64,000 nucleotides of DNA, taken from assembly GCF_013377905.1 (NCBI RefSeq), contig NZ_JABKAV010000002.1, positions 1 through 64,000 of the forward strand, written 5' to 3'. Position 1 is the stretch's first letter. Each line of letters begins with the position of its first letter. This document shows, piece by piece, positions 26,301 through 35,231 of this stretch. The stretch is from Hymenobacter terrestris. GTDB lineage: Bacteria > Bacteroidota > Bacteroidia > Cytophagales > Hymenobacteraceae. The position numbers and the translations under genes are program-made. The notes under the pieces are model-generated. The model saw nothing but the letters and a program-made list of their open reading frames with translations, did not search any database and had not been told where the DNA came from.

Positions 26301-29300
26301 GTTCGAAACGACGTTCGACTTGGCTTACTTCCCCGACCAGCGCGGCCAGTACAACTACACGCCCGATTTTGACCGGGCCCGGCCCACTTTCTTTGCCAAC
26401 ACTACGGATGCGGCCAATGCGGCTCGGCAGGCGGCCATTTCGCGCGAAATCACCTTCGACACCGACTTCGACAACGCCAACGTGGAGTACCTGGAGTTCT
26501 GGCTCATGGACCCCTTCCTGACGGGCGAAAACGGCCAGGTAATCGACAACGACGGGCACAGCGCCAACAACACTTCCGGCGGCGACCTGTTTGTGAACCT
26601 GGGTTCGGTTTCGGAGGATGTGCTGGCCGACAACAACCAGTACGAGTTTGAGAACGGCCTTCCGGTGGAAAGCACCAGCCCCGATGCCACCAGATCTACT
26701 ATCTGGGGCCAGGTGTCGCGCCAGCCCTTCCTCACCGACGCCTTTAACCCCGCTGCCGGGGCCCGCGCCCAGCAGGATGTGGGCCTCGACGGCATCGTCG
26801 ACGCGGCTGAGCAAGCTCTGCCCGAACTGCAGGGCGCTTACGCGGGTGTACCCGATCCGGCCGGCGACAACTTCCGTCACCACCTCGACCCTAGCTACGA
26901 CCAGGCCAATGCCAAGGTGCTGGCTCGCTACAAGGACTTCAACGGCATGGAGGGAAACTCACCCGAGGGTAGCCGCCTGAGCTCGACGGCCTACCCCGAC
27001 AAGGAAGACCTGAACCGCGACAACGTGATTTCGGAGATTGAGCGCTACTACGAGTACCGCGTGCGCCTGCGCCCCGGCAGCCTCGAAGTGGGCCAGAACT
27101 ACATCGTCGATAAAGTCACGAACAACAACGACGACACCAACGACGAGCCCGTGAGCTGGTACCAGTTCCGCATTCCTATCCGGCAGTACGACCGCGCCGT
27201 AGGCACGCCCAACGGCCAGGAGTTCGGCTTCAAGTCGATTCGGTTTCTGCGGCTGGCCCTCACGGGTTGGGAGCAGCCAGTGGTGCTGCGCATGGTGCAG
27301 CCGCAGTTTGTGGCCAACCAGTGGCGCCGCTACCTCGCCAAAATTGCCGAGCCCGGCGGCATTCTCAACCCCGATACCGACGCCGACGAGTTCAGTATTT
27401 CGACGGTGAGCATTGAGGAGAACGGCCGCGTGGAGCAGGCCGGGGCCGGCTCGATTCCATACCTGCTGCCGCCCAACATCCGGCGCGACCAGGAGTTCGG
27501 CTCGACCACCACCAGCCGCCTGCAGAACGAGCAGAGCCTGCGCCTGGTGGTAGGCAACCTGCGCGACGGCTTTGCCAAAGCGGCCTACAAAAATCTGACG
27601 GTAAACATGCTGCGCTACAAGCGTCTCAAGCTGTTTCTGCACGCCGAAACCCAGGACCGCAACCTGCGCAGCGGCCAGGCCCGCGGCTTCGTGCGCCTGG
27701 GCACCGACTACACCCAGAATTACTACGAGTACGCGCTGCCGCTGGAGCTCACGCCCCAGCCCACCGGCGCGGGCGCCAGCTACACCGTCGACCAAGTGTG
27801 GCCGGTGGCCAACCGCATCGACCTGACGCTGCAGGATTTGATTGACGCCAAGTCGGCCCGCAACAAGGCCGGCGTGAGCTACGGCACCCCCTACGTGGTG
27901 CAGCTGGCCAACGGCAACACGATTACGGTAGTCGGCAACCCCGATCTGTCGTCGGTGCAGGGTGCCATGATTGGTGTGCTGAACCCCGGCGACGACGGCG
28001 CAAGCCAGTCGCTGACGCTGTGGGCCAACGAGCTGCGGGTATCCGAGTTTGAGAACGAAAGCGGCTGGGCCGCCACCGCCCGCTTCAACACCAAGCTGGC
28101 CGACATTGCCAACATCACGGCTACCGGCAGCTATGTAACCACCGGTTTCGGCGGCCTGCAGGACCGCCCCCAGCAGCGCTCCATCGACAACATTCTGCGC
28201 GGCGACGTGAATGCTACCGTGGCGGCCGACAAGTTTTTCCCGGAGAAGCTGGGCCTGCGCGTGCCGGTGCTACTCCAAGCCGGCATCGAGAGTCGCTCGC
28301 CTAAGTACGACCCGCTCGACCCCGACACCGAGCTGGATCAGAGCCTGGAGAAGTTTGCCGATACCGACGAGCGTGCCGACTACCGCCGCGAGGTAATCGA
28401 CCAGACCAGCCAGCGCAGCATTTCGCTGCTGAACGTGCGCAAGGAGCGCACCAATCCCGAGAAGAAAGTGCAGCCCTGGGACGTGGAAAACCTGGCGCTG
28501 AGCTACTCGCTGACCGAGCGCAATCACACCGACATCCGCACCGACCGCGACTATACCCGCACTTACACCGGCGCGCTGGCCTACGTGTACCAGGCCAACC
28601 CCAAAAACTACACGCCGCTGGCCAAAGTAAAGGCCTTCGACTCGCCTTACCTAGCCTTGTTTAAGGAAGTGAACTTCACGCCGCTGCCCTCGCGCTTTTC
28701 GTTCCGGGCCGACCTGGACCGGCGCTACAACGAGCGGTTTCTGCAGCGCACCCTCGAGCCCGGCCAGGTGCCCGTGCGGGGTAATATTCCGGGCGTGTTC
28801 CAGAAGGTGTTCTACTTCAGCCGCATTTACGATTTGCGCTGGGACCTGACCAAGGCGCTGGCCTTCGACTATACGGCCACCAACCGGGCCGTGGTGGATG
28901 AGGGCCCCGGCAGCACCATCGGCGACTCGCAGATTGCCAAGGACAACCGCCAGCAGCTGCGCGACAACCTGCTGCGCGGCGGCCGTACCACCAACTTCAA
29001 CCAGACCGTCGCCCTTACTTACCGCCTGCCGCTCGACAAGTTTCCGCTTACCGACTGGCTTTCGGCCGACGCGCGCTACGCGGCCACCTTCGGCTGGGAG
29101 GCCGCTTCTACGGCCCTGCGCCGGCCCGCCAACCCAGGCGCCCCCGCCGATACAGCAACCTTGCCGCTGAACCTGGGCAACACCATTCAGAACACCGGCG
29201 AGGTGAGCGCCAACGGCAAAATTGACTTGGTGAAGCTCTACAACAAGGTGCGTTTCCTCAACATCATCAACAACGCGCCCCCTCCCGGCCAGCAGCCTAC

Positions 29301-30834
29301 CGAACCTAAAATAGCCAAGCCCGGCGTGGTTGGGGCCGCCGGCGCAGGTTCTGAAACCGCCGAGGCCGACTCGGCCACAGGCCCCGAGTTCCGGGCCCTG
29401 AAAGCGGTGCTCCGCTCCCTGATGACGGCCCGCTCGCTCAACTTCACCTACGTGCGCTCCAACGGTACGCTGCTGCCCGGCTACCTGCCCAACACCCGCT
29501 TTTTAGGATTCGACAACGGGTTCAACGCCCCCGGTCTGCCCTTCATTCTGGGCCAGCAGCAGGACCTCGACGGCCTGTTCAGGAAGGCCAACGGCCGGGG
29601 TTGGTACACCGATGAGAGCGAGTTTCTCACTACTCCGCTCAGCTCGCTGCTCACCGAAGCCCTCACGCTGCGCACCACCCTGGAGCCCATCCGCGACTTC
29701 AACATCCAGCTTGATGCTCGCCGCAGCCTCGTGCGTAGCCGCCAGGTGTTCTACCGCGCTTTGGTTGATAGCGTAACACTGGCCGCGCCTGACGGAGCCC
29801 TGCCGACACCCAGCAATCCGCTGGGCAACGGCACGTTCAGCACTTCGTTCATCGCCATCCAAACGATATTCGGCGACTTAAGTGGCTCGGGAACGATGTC
29901 GAAAGCGTTTGAGCGTTTCGTGGCAAACCGCGAGGTAGTGCAGCAACGGCTGCAGGCGGCCAACCAGGAGGCCGGTTTCTACGGCTACAACTCGCAGGAT
30001 GTGCTGCTGCCGGCGTTTATCGACGCCTACAAGGGCCGCTCGTCGGATGGCTATAAGGCCAAGAAGTTCAAGCCCTTCGCCCAACTGCCGCTGCCCAACT
30101 GGAACATCAGCTACAACGGCCTCTCCGAAATACCGTTCGTGCAGCGCTACTTCCGCTCGTTCCGCCTCAACCACGTGTATGGCTCCAGCTACAACATTGC
30201 CGGCTACAGCACTACGGTCGATTACGAGAAGGAGCCCGAGGGCCTATCGACGGTTCTCAACCAAGCCAACCGCTTTGTTCCCTACTACATCATCGGGCAG
30301 GTAACCATTGCCGACCGGCTGGCCCCGCTTATCGGGATTGACTTCCAGACCACCGGCCGCCTCACTGGCCGTCTGGAGTACCGCGTCGACCGCACCATTG
30401 GCCTGAACTCGACCGTGGCCCAGGTAACGGAACTGCGCCGCAACGACATCGTGATTGGGGTCGGCTTCGCCACCAACAAGTTCCGGCTACCCTTCAAAAT
30501 TGGCGGCGAACAGCGCGTACTGCGCAACGAACTCAACGCCCGCCTCGACCTGAGCATCAGCGAGAATTACGCTATCCAGCGCACTATTCTCGATGTGGTA
30601 GACCCCGTAGATGGTACGCCCGTCACGCCGGCCAGCATCGGGCGGGCCTACAGCCAGGTAACGGCCGGCACCCGCCAGGTACAGCTGCGCCCCACCGTCG
30701 ACTACGTGCTCAACCAGCGCCTGAACCTGCAGTTCTTCTTCACCCAGAACATCACGACCCCCAAAACCGGCGACGCCTTCAAAAACACCTCCACCGAAGC
30801 CGGCATCCAGCTCCGCTACAGCCTGTCGCAGTAA
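23350..30834 (+). CDS. sprA: Cell-surface protein SprA, type IX secretion translocon
   Basis: SprA forms the very large outer-membrane beta-barrel through which T9SS cargo and gliding adhesins leave the cell. It has 2494 residues, close to the known ~2400. The start must be TTG at 23350: an in-frame TGA lies at 23344-23346 and the first Met comes only after about 135 residues. The TTG gives a signal peptide (KKFSASAFVVLVSLVAWWSEAA). Family features include YLGPMADRIFGGSYVDIRPQG, RLTFNYDTKAAFDFENNMKLDY, the repeat of that kind of amphipathic beta-strand throughout, and the final LQLRYSLSQ-like barrel strand (IQLRYSLSQ). Two predicted T9SS cargo proteins lie at 38300 and 49401. gcvH follows 116 bp downstream. 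Confidence 0.96.
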   Translation: MTTGKKFSASAFVVLVSLVAWWSEAAPLAEGATGVFALGQLWADWLPAGLRPAGQWGFVADTPRIDTTRYQPGTRPRVDPADRRGSRFSNERRRSPLVLPLPDNVQLQVQPDDSLKNFDIREGIGQSLDYRDPSRMTFEEYSRWQQQKAVRDYFRERASGGGVAGDPNQPDNRRLIPKIYLGPMADRIFGGSYVDIRPQGAVTLRMGYRGNRNENPTLTLRQQRNGDFQFDQNMNLNLTGQIGQKLRLTFNYDTKAAFDFENNMKLDYTGFDTDIIRKVELGNVSLPLNNSLITGGQNLFGVKAQLQFGRLGVTTIASTLRGQADEVRIQNGGQSRPFEIKASQYEKDRHYFLSQVFRERYDNSLRILPTIQNAINVTYLEVWVTNDNRQSDNLRNVVTLMDVAEPQRVYRQQFLNGARPGALAQNSANSELNTIRAQADFRQDLRIDEVLQSAPLNLEKNIDFEHVRARKLDPREYTYNAQLGYLSLNTQLLPEQVLGVSYQYIFNGQTYTVGEIQNDYSQVGTDQVIFLKMLKATNPAVGLANPSENPANENLLTRNLPTWDLMMKNIYPLNAQQLNRDRFELQIVYKDDVTGVDLISLKEGQNIANKPLIEVFNLDNVNPNNDRNPDGNFDFFPGITVDTELGRIIFPEIEPFGSYLAAKFDTVASPAEQQLARKYAYRELYNQVQSDAQQIQEKDKFYLRGRYQATSTNEINLPGIGVAEGSVRVRSGSTLLQEGVDYQVFYDQAKVKILNPAYLNSANELRVEFEKNALVQVQPRKLIGARFDYRVSSDMYFGATVLHLRENQAPGINRVNIGDEPGNNTIYGFDVNMRRESRALTRYLNALPFISTKEISTVSFSGEFAQLLPSQSKLGDDKSGGENGVSYLDDFENARTPYTLGGLNAAVAWRLGSTPLPLRRAPTGLATAYNRAKLAWYTVDQTYYTNGQSKPDNIGTGDLTNHYIRGIKRDEVFPNRNLGANGNSFETTFDLAYFPDQRGQYNYTPDFDRARPTFFANTTDAANAARQAAISREITFDTDFDNANVEYLEFWLMDPFLTGENGQVIDNDGHSANNTSGGDLFVNLGSVSEDVLADNNQYEFENGLPVESTSPDATRSTIWGQVSRQPFLTDAFNPAAGARAQQDVGLDGIVDAAEQALPELQGAYAGVPDPAGDNFRHHLDPSYDQANAKVLARYKDFNGMEGNSPEGSRLSSTAYPDKEDLNRDNVISEIERYYEYRVRLRPGSLEVGQNYIVDKVTNNNDDTNDEPVSWYQFRIPIRQYDRAVGTPNGQEFGFKSIRFLRLALTGWEQPVVLRMVQPQFVANQWRRYLAKIAEPGGILNPDTDADEFSISTVSIEENGRVEQAGAGSIPYLLPPNIRRDQEFGSTTTSRLQNEQSLRLVVGNLRDGFAKAAYKNLTVNMLRYKRLKLFLHAETQDRNLRSGQARGFVRLGTDYTQNYYEYALPLELTPQPTGAGASYTVDQVWPVANRIDLTLQDLIDAKSARNKAGVSYGTPYVVQLANGNTITVVGNPDLSSVQGAMIGVLNPGDDGASQSLTLWANELRVSEFENESGWAATARFNTKLADIANITATGSYVTTGFGGLQDRPQQRSIDNILRGDVNATVAADKFFPEKLGLRVPVLLQAGIESRSPKYDPLDPDTELDQSLEKFADTDERADYRREVIDQTSQRSISLLNVRKERTNPEKKVQPWDVENLALSYSLTERNHTDIRTDRDYTRTYTGALAYVYQANPKNYTPLAKVKAFDSPYLALFKEVNFTPLPSRFSFRADLDRRYNERFLQRTLEPGQVPVRGNIPGVFQKVFYFSRIYDLRWDLTKALAFDYTATNRAVVDEGPGSTIGDSQIAKDNRQQLRDNLLRGGRTTNFNQTVALTYRLPLDKFPLTDWLSADARYAATFGWEAASTALRRPANPGAPADTATLPLNLGNTIQNTGEVSANGKIDLVKLYNKVRFLNIINNAPPPGQQPTEPKIAKPGVVGAAGAGSETAEADSATGPEFRALKAVLRSLMTARSLNFTYVRSNGTLLPGYLPNTRFLGFDNGFNAPGLPFILGQQQDLDGLFRKANGRGWYTDESEFLTTPLSSLLTEALTLRTTLEPIRDFNIQLDARRSLVRSRQVFYRALVDSVTLAAPDGALPTPSNPLGNGTFSTSFIAIQTIFGDLSGSGTMSKAFERFVANREVVQQRLQAANQEAGFYGYNSQDVLLPAFIDAYKGRSSDGYKAKKFKPFAQLPLPNWNISYNGLSEIPFVQRYFRSFRLNHVYGSSYNIAGYSTTVDYEKEPEGLSTVLNQANRFVPYYIIGQVTIADRLAPLIGIDFQTTGRLTGRLEYRVDRTIGLNSTVAQVTELRRNDIVIGVGFATNKFRLPFKIGGEQRVLRNELNARLDLSISENYAIQRTILDVVDPVDGTPVTPASIGRAYSQVTAGTRQVQLRPTVDYVLNQRLNLQFFFTQNITTPKTGDAFKNTSTEAGIQLRYSLSQ

Positions 30835-30890
30835 GCCAGGTTGAGGAGGATGATTTAGTTGCATTACTCCCTAATCTCCCCATTAACCTG

Positions 30891-30898
30891 TACTTTTG
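30891..30898 (+). promoter_or_regulatory. gcvH promoter -7 box
   Basis: TACTTTTG is an exact TAnnTTTG match, 52 nt before the gcvH ATG. A GC-rich self-complementary tract (GCGGCGCGCGGCGCGCC) lies in the leader. Confidence 0.6.
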
Positions 30899-30950
30899 AA
30901 GCGGCGCGCGGCGCGCCTCGCTTTTCAGTTCATTCCCTAAGCACCATCCC

Positions 30951-31331
30951 ATGAATCTGCCCGCCTCCCTGAAGTATTCCAAAGAGCACGAGTGGGTCCG
31001 CGTTGAGGGCGACGTGGCCTACATCGGCATCACCGAACACGCCCAGAAAGAGCTCGGCGACATCGTGTATGTCGACATTGACACCGTTGATAAAGAGGTA
31101 TCCCAGAACGACGTGTTTGGCACCGTAGAGGCTGTGAAAACGGTTTCCGACCTGTTCAGCCCCCTCAGCGGCACTGTACTCGAAGTAAACAACAAGCTCG
31201 ACGGCAGCCCCGAACTGGTGAACTCCGACCCCTACGGCGACGGCTGGATCATCAAGCTCTCGATAAGCGACGCTTCCGAGCTGGACAGCCTGCTCACGTC
31301 CGAAACCTATGGTGAGCTGGTAGGCGCCTAA
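30951..31331 (+). CDS. gcvH: Glycine cleavage system H protein
   Basis: Lipoyl carrier that shuttles the aminomethyl group between the P, T and L proteins of glycine cleavage. It has 126 residues, normal length. The N-terminal [24 protein letters not shown] is typical, and the lipoylated lysine is Lys63 in [12 protein letters not shown]. The end is [16 protein letters not shown]. Other gcv genes are not in the window. The VanZ-like gene starts 15 bp downstream. Confidence 0.97.
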   Translation: MNLPASLKYSKEHEWVRVEGDVAYIGITEHAQKELGDIVYVDIDTVDKEVSQNDVFGTVEAVKTVSDLFSPLSGTVLEVNNKLDGSPELVNSDPYGDGWIIKLSISDASELDSLLTSETYGELVGA

Positions 31332-31346
31332 GCGCCGCTGCTGCCG

Positions 31347-31760
31347 TTGGCTTTGCTTTCCGAAACGCCGCCCACGCCGCGTCGGCGCCCTCTGGTGGGG
31401 CTGCCGCTGGCGTGGGCGGCGTTTATTTTGGTGAGCACCCTCACGCCCGCCGCCGACATGCCCCTAACTCCGCGTTGGGAGTTACTTTCTTTTGACACGG
31501 CTGCCCACGCCGGTGTGTTCGGGGTGTTGACGGTGCTGGCCATCTTCTCGGCCCGGCGGCAACGGCGGCTGGGTTGGCTACGGACACACGCGTTCCGCGT
31601 GGCACTCGCGCTGGCAGTGGTTCTGGGCGCGCTGGTCGAAGTGCTGCAGCACCTGCTGGCAATGGGCCGCCACGGCGAGTGGTCCGATCTGTTCAGCGAC
31701 GCGCTGGGCGCGGCGGCCGGTACGGCCTTCATGTGGTTTACCCGCCGTTTCTGGCAATGA
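31347..31760 (+). CDS. VanZ-like membrane protein
   Basis: 137 residues with about four hydrophobic helices. VanZ-type features: a first helix (LPLAWAAFILVSTLTPA), the conserved FDTAAHAGVFGVLTVL segment (DKxxH-like, with Asp and His) and LVEVLQHLLAMGRHGEWSDLFSDALGAAAG. The role in this family is unclear; some members alter glycopeptide resistance, which should not be assumed here. The start is TTG at 31347; no ATG occurs before residue 38. The stop TGA overlaps the ATG of the M28 peptidase (ATGA), so the two are translationally coupled, and both probably belong to the gcvH transcript. Confidence 0.8.
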   Translation: MALLSETPPTPRRRPLVGLPLAWAAFILVSTLTPAADMPLTPRWELLSFDTAAHAGVFGVLTVLAIFSARRQRRLGWLRTHAFRVALALAVVLGALVEVLQHLLAMGRHGEWSDLFSDALGAAAGTAFMWFTRRFWQ

Positions 31761-33088
31761 GTATGTACCTGAATAGAACTCGTGCTTTCTCCGCCGTCCG
31801 GCCCTTGGCGGCCCTGGGCCTGCTGCTCAGCTGCACCCTGGCCCAGCCTGCTTCAACAACGGCGCAGGACATGGCCCGCGTCCGGCAGACGATTGCCCGG
31901 CTCACGGCCCCCGACCTGCACGGCCGGGGTTACGTAAGCGGCGGCGAGCAGCGGGCCGCGGCCTACCTGCAGGGCCGTTTTCGCGCACTGGGCCTGCAGC
32001 CCCTGGCCCCCGACTACTACCAGTTCTTCACGCTGCCCGTTAACACCTTCCCCGGCCGCGCCGAGCTGAGCGCCGATGGCCAGCCATTGCGCCCCGGCCT
32101 CGATTTCATTGCTGCCCCCCACTCGGGGCCCGGCGAAGTGCGCGGCCCGGTGTACCAGCTCGATTCCCTGATTTTCGCGCAGCCTGCGGCCCGGCAGAAG
32201 CTGCTGGCCACGCCGCTGACCAAAGAAGTGCTGGTACTGACGCAGGCTCAAGCCGGGCGGCTGGCCGAACTACCGCCCGAAGTACAGGCCCATTTGGCCA
32301 CGGCCGGCGCCCAGCTTACGCTGGTGCCCGGCAAGCTCACGGCCAGCATAGCCGGCGAGCAGGCCCCACGGCCCCGGCTGGAAGTACGGGCCGCCGCCTG
32401 GCCCGCCGCGGCCCACACTGTACGCCTGCGGCTCGATGCCTGCCTGCAGCCCGCTTACCGCACCCAGAACGTGGTTGGCTACTTACCCGGCACCGCCCGA
32501 CCCGATTCGTTCGTGGTGGTATCGGCCCACTACGACCACCTGGGCCGGCTGGGGCGCGACACCTACTTCCCGGGGGCTAACGACAACGCCAGCGGCGTGG
32601 CTATGCTGCTGGAGCTGGCTGCCTACTATGCCCGCCCCGAAAACCGGCCAGCCTACTCGGTGGCCTTCCTGGCATTCGGGGCCGAGGAAGCCGGTTTGGT
32701 TGGCTCGCGCTACTTTGTCGAGCACCCGCTTATATCGCTGCCTAGTATTGGGGTATTGGCCAACCTCGACCTGCTGGGCACCGGCGACGAAGGCCTCATG
32801 GTGGTGAACGGGCGGGTGTTTGAGGACCAGTTTGCGCGGCTGCAACGCCTGAATGCGGCGGGCGGTTACGTAGCCTCGCTGGCCGCCCGCGGCCGGGCCG
32901 CCAACTCCGACCATTTCCCGTTCTCAGAGCGCGGTGTACCCGCTCTGTTCTTCTACACCCGCGGCGGCATTGCCGCCTACCACGATGTGCAGGACCGGCC
33001 CGAAACGCTGCCTCTTACGGCCTTCAGCAGCGTTTTCGGTTTGTTGCGCGACTTTTTGAACGACGCAGGCGTAGCTCCCGGCAAGTGA
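31757..33088 (+). CDS. Secreted M28 family zinc aminopeptidase
   Basis: Probably removes N-terminal amino acids from peptides outside the cytoplasm. It has 443 residues. The N-terminus is a signal or lipoprotein-like segment (RPLAALGLLLSCTLAQPA; Cys in LLSC could be a lipobox). The M28 metal ligands are all visible: His/Asp in VVVSAHYDHLG, Asp in GANDNASGVAML, Glu-Glu in FGAEEAGLVGS, Asp in NLDLLG and His in NSDHFPFSERGVPALF. A region between the signal and the catalytic domain (about 60-240) may hold a PA-like insert. It overlaps the VanZ-like gene by four bases. A palindromic element follows. Confidence 0.92.
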   Translation: MSMYLNRTRAFSAVRPLAALGLLLSCTLAQPASTTAQDMARVRQTIARLTAPDLHGRGYVSGGEQRAAAYLQGRFRALGLQPLAPDYYQFFTLPVNTFPGRAELSADGQPLRPGLDFIAAPHSGPGEVRGPVYQLDSLIFAQPAARQKLLATPLTKEVLVLTQAQAGRLAELPPEVQAHLATAGAQLTLVPGKLTASIAGEQAPRPRLEVRAAAWPAAAHTVRLRLDACLQPAYRTQNVVGYLPGTARPDSFVVVSAHYDHLGRLGRDTYFPGANDNASGVAMLLELAAYYARPENRPAYSVAFLAFGAEEAGLVGSRYFVEHPLISLPSIGVLANLDLLGTGDEGLMVVNGRVFEDQFARLQRLNAAGGYVASLAARGRAANSDHFPFSERGVPALFFYTRGGIAAYHDVQDRPETLPLTAFSSVFGLLRDFLNDAGVAPGK

Positions 33089-33110
33089 GATTATAGAAAG
33101 TAAGCCAGCT

Positions 33111-33207
33111 GTCATTCTGAGCAGGGCGAAGAAACTCGCAGATCAAAGTACTTTCCGACGACGGGATTACCATTGCCTGCGAGCTTCTTCGCCCTGCTCA
33201 GGATGAC
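33111..33207. repeat. Palindromic intergenic element, copy 2
   Basis: 97-bp element with 31-nt terminal inverted repeats (33111-33141 and 33177-33207), two mismatches. Arms start GTCATTCTGAGCAGGGCGAA. The same terminal sequence type occurs at 57818-57976 and, more weakly, 8284-8391. Confidence 0.75.
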
Positions 33208-33238
33208 ACTCGTTACATAGCACATCCCGATTATGCCC

Positions 33239-33292
33239 AAAAGCACTTCACCCGGAATCTGCCTTGTGGCAAACTCCGGGTGAAGTGCTTTT
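33239..33292 (-). terminator. Bidirectional terminator between M28 peptidase and secreted protein
   Basis: Perfect 18-bp stem (33239-33256 with 33275-33292) with flanking A and T runs on both strands. It serves the minus-strand gene ending at 33324 and probably the convergent M28 gene. Confidence 0.85.
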
Positions 33293-33323
33293 AAGTTACT
33301 GACGCCGCATTCGCGGCACCTAA

Positions 33324-33869
33324 TTAGGTATTGCTTTTGAACGAGCCCATGATCTGCTTGGCTACGTTCTCCCACTCCGGCTTCTGACGGTCGGCGCAGG
33401 TGAAGGTGCACATCAGCAGCTTGCCTTCCACATCAGTAAAGAAGATGAAAGTGTACGACTCACGGCCCAACTCTGGCTTCATCAGTTCGAGGTAGCCTAC
33501 TTTGCGGCCACTCACTTCCTTTACGCCGTGGCTGAACCAGGTAGCCTCCTTGTACTGCTTGGTGTAGATCTTGTAGAAGTTGTCGTGATACATGTCTATC
33601 ATGTCCTGGTCCGCCGTGTTATCGGTGTAGGAAAAGGCCAGACTAACTTCCTTGTTATTGGTGTAGATGACGCTCGGACGACTCTGCGACTTGGCGTAGT
33701 TGAAGTCCATCTGCTCCTCGCTCATCACATCAAATCCCTTGGGGATGAGGATTTCAACCCGCTCACTCAGAACGCGTTTCTTGATAAGCTCCACCTCGGC
33801 GAAAGGACGGGCTGCCATCAGCAGCACCATCAGGAAGAGTACGGGTAAGGTAAGTAGTGCTTTTTTCAT
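33324..33869 (-). CDS. Secreted protein of unknown function
   Basis: 181 residues. A signal peptide (KKALLTLPVLFLMVLLMAARPFA) is followed by a mixed alpha/beta domain: RVEILIPKGFDVMSEEQMDF, YTNNKEVSLAFSYTDN, GRKVGYLELMKPELG, YTFIFFTDVEGKLLMCTFTC, WENVAKQIMGSF. This pattern of a beta-sheet followed by a C-terminal helix resembles small periplasmic lipid- or stress-related domains (PsbP/DUF1795-like), but I cannot name the family. It is monocistronic and ends at a strong terminator. Confidence 0.75.
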   Translation of the reverse strand: MKKALLTLPVLFLMVLLMAARPFAEVELIKKRVLSERVEILIPKGFDVMSEEQMDFNYAKSQSRPSVIYTNNKEVSLAFSYTDNTADQDMIDMYHDNFYKIYTKQYKEATWFSHGVKEVSGRKVGYLELMKPELGRESYTFIFFTDVEGKLLMCTFTCADRQKPEWENVAKQIMGSFKSNT

Positions 33870-34204
33870 AGAAGTAGGCTGAAAAAAGGTGGGTTGCTAA
33901 GTGAGGGAATCCAGCGTGCTGGCGTTTGCCGGGCTGCTTGGATAACACAATTTACGATGAAAAACTTAAAGTGCAAGTCATTTGCAAAAAACAACTCGCC
34001 GTCTGATTCTATGAAAGCATATTCTTAATCAATAAAACCTGCTCAGCACGCAGCAATGAGAGATTAGAAGCCTAATATGATTTTTACGTTATTTAACCAA
34101 CCACTAGGAAAAATTCAAATATATATCAATAATAATCTATGCATAGCAATATTCTTAAAGTGATATTCAGCACTTACGACAACAGTCTAAATCTGGTTTG
34201 AGGT
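33870..34204. other. AT-rich intergenic region
   Basis: 335 bp. The stretch from about 33950 to 34200 is far richer in A/T than anything nearby. No gene, tRNA or repeat is recognised. A 20-codon ORF (34139-34201) is present but unsupported. It separates the start of the secreted protein gene from the 3' end of yicC. Confidence 0.5.
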
Positions 34205-35107
34205 CTAGAGAATATTGTTGATCTGCTCCTTGATTTTCTCCAGTTCCTCCTTCATGCTCACTACCAAATGCTGCATGGCGGAGTCGTTGGCTTTGGACCC
34301 GATGGTATTGATCTCCCGACCAATTTCCTGCGAAATAAACGCTAATTTCTTGCCTGTGGGTTCGGGCAAACCGGCCGTTTCGATGAAGTAGCGCAAATGG
34401 TTGCCCAACCGCACCTTTTCCTCGGCAATGTCAAGCTTCTCGATATAGTGCAGAATCTCCTGCTCGAAGCGAATGCTGTTGAAATGCTCGTTGGCTGAGA
34501 TGTCGGCCAGGTGGCTTTGCAGGCGCTGGCGTACCTGGGCAACGCGGCTGGGGTCGTGGCGCTCCACCTCGGCCAGCAGCTGGCTGATGTGCTCCACGTA
34601 GCCCAGAATTTCGGCGGTGAGGGCCCGGCCCTCGGCGCGGCGGAACTCGTGCAGGCGCTCCAGCGCCTCGTGCAACAGCGGCAACAGTTCGTCCCAGCTG
34701 GTTTCGGTTTCCAGGGGCTCGGCGGCGGCCGTGGTATCGGCGACGGGCAGCCGCAGGGCCCCGGGCAGGGCGTGGGCCACGGCCGTTACCTGGTCGAAGG
34801 ACAAGCCGGTGCGCAAACTCAGGGCCTGCAGCTCCTGGCAAGCGGCCGTCAGGGCCGCTTCATTCACAATAGAACCGCCCGTGGCCGTAGCGCGGGGGCG
34901 CGTGAAATCGAGGTTGAGGTTGACTTTGCCGCGTACCAGACTTTTGGCCAGCAGATTGCGAATTTCCAGTTCCTTGTCCTGCAGAAAGCGGGGCAGGCGT
35001 AGGGTGAGGTCGAAGCTTTTGGAGTTGAGCGACTTGATTTCGATAGTAGCGGCGTAGTGGTCGGTTTCGCGGGTGGCGATTCCGTAGCCAGTCATGGATT
35101 GGAGCAT
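34205..35107 (-). CDS. yicC: YicC family endoribonuclease
   Basis: YicC-like proteins are described as stress-related endoribonucleases. 300 residues, normal length. The start MLQSMTGYG at 35107 is the family N-terminus; the longer upstream frame is rejected. Other signature parts are IEIKSLNSKSFDLTLRLP near the N-terminus and the C-terminal DUF1732-type region RFEQEILHYIEKLDIAEEKVRLGNHL...GKKLAFISQEIGREINTIGSKAND. A TACTTTCG box (35139-35146, one mismatch to TAnnTTTG) lies 31 nt upstream. It is divergent from the TonB-dependent receptor. Confidence 0.93.
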   Translation of the reverse strand: MLQSMTGYGIATRETDHYAATIEIKSLNSKSFDLTLRLPRFLQDKELEIRNLLAKSLVRGKVNLNLDFTRPRATATGGSIVNEAALTAACQELQALSLRTGLSFDQVTAVAHALPGALRLPVADTTAAAEPLETETSWDELLPLLHEALERLHEFRRAEGRALTAEILGYVEHISQLLAEVERHDPSRVAQVRQRLQSHLADISANEHFNSIRFEQEILHYIEKLDIAEEKVRLGNHLRYFIETAGLPEPTGKKLAFISQEIGREINTIGSKANDSAMQHLVVSMKEELEKIKEQINNIL

Positions 35108-35184
35108 GGGCAGAGAGGGGGCTGGCTGATTTGGGCCGCGAAAGTAGTTCTTTCGGCGGGCAGATGGGCGGTAAGCCGCAACAG

Positions 35185-35221
35185 TAACACAAACATAACG
35201 GCGGCGCAATATTAGCATAAC
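35185..35221 (+). promoter_or_regulatory. Pho-box-like direct repeats upstream of the TonB-dependent receptor
   Basis: TAAC at 35185, 35196 and 35218, with CAAT at 35207 in the fourth phase, gives an exact 11-bp period. Direct repeats with this period are the layout of PhoB/PhoP-type operators. The last unit begins 14 bp before the -7 box at 35232. A matching array precedes the downstream gene at 38199. Confidence 0.55.
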
Positions 35222-35231
35222 AGGCTCAGGG

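Noticed and set aside
34139..34201. 20-codon ORF MHSNILKVIF... in the AT-rich region
   Set aside because: Too short and in random-looking AT-rich sequence; no start signals.
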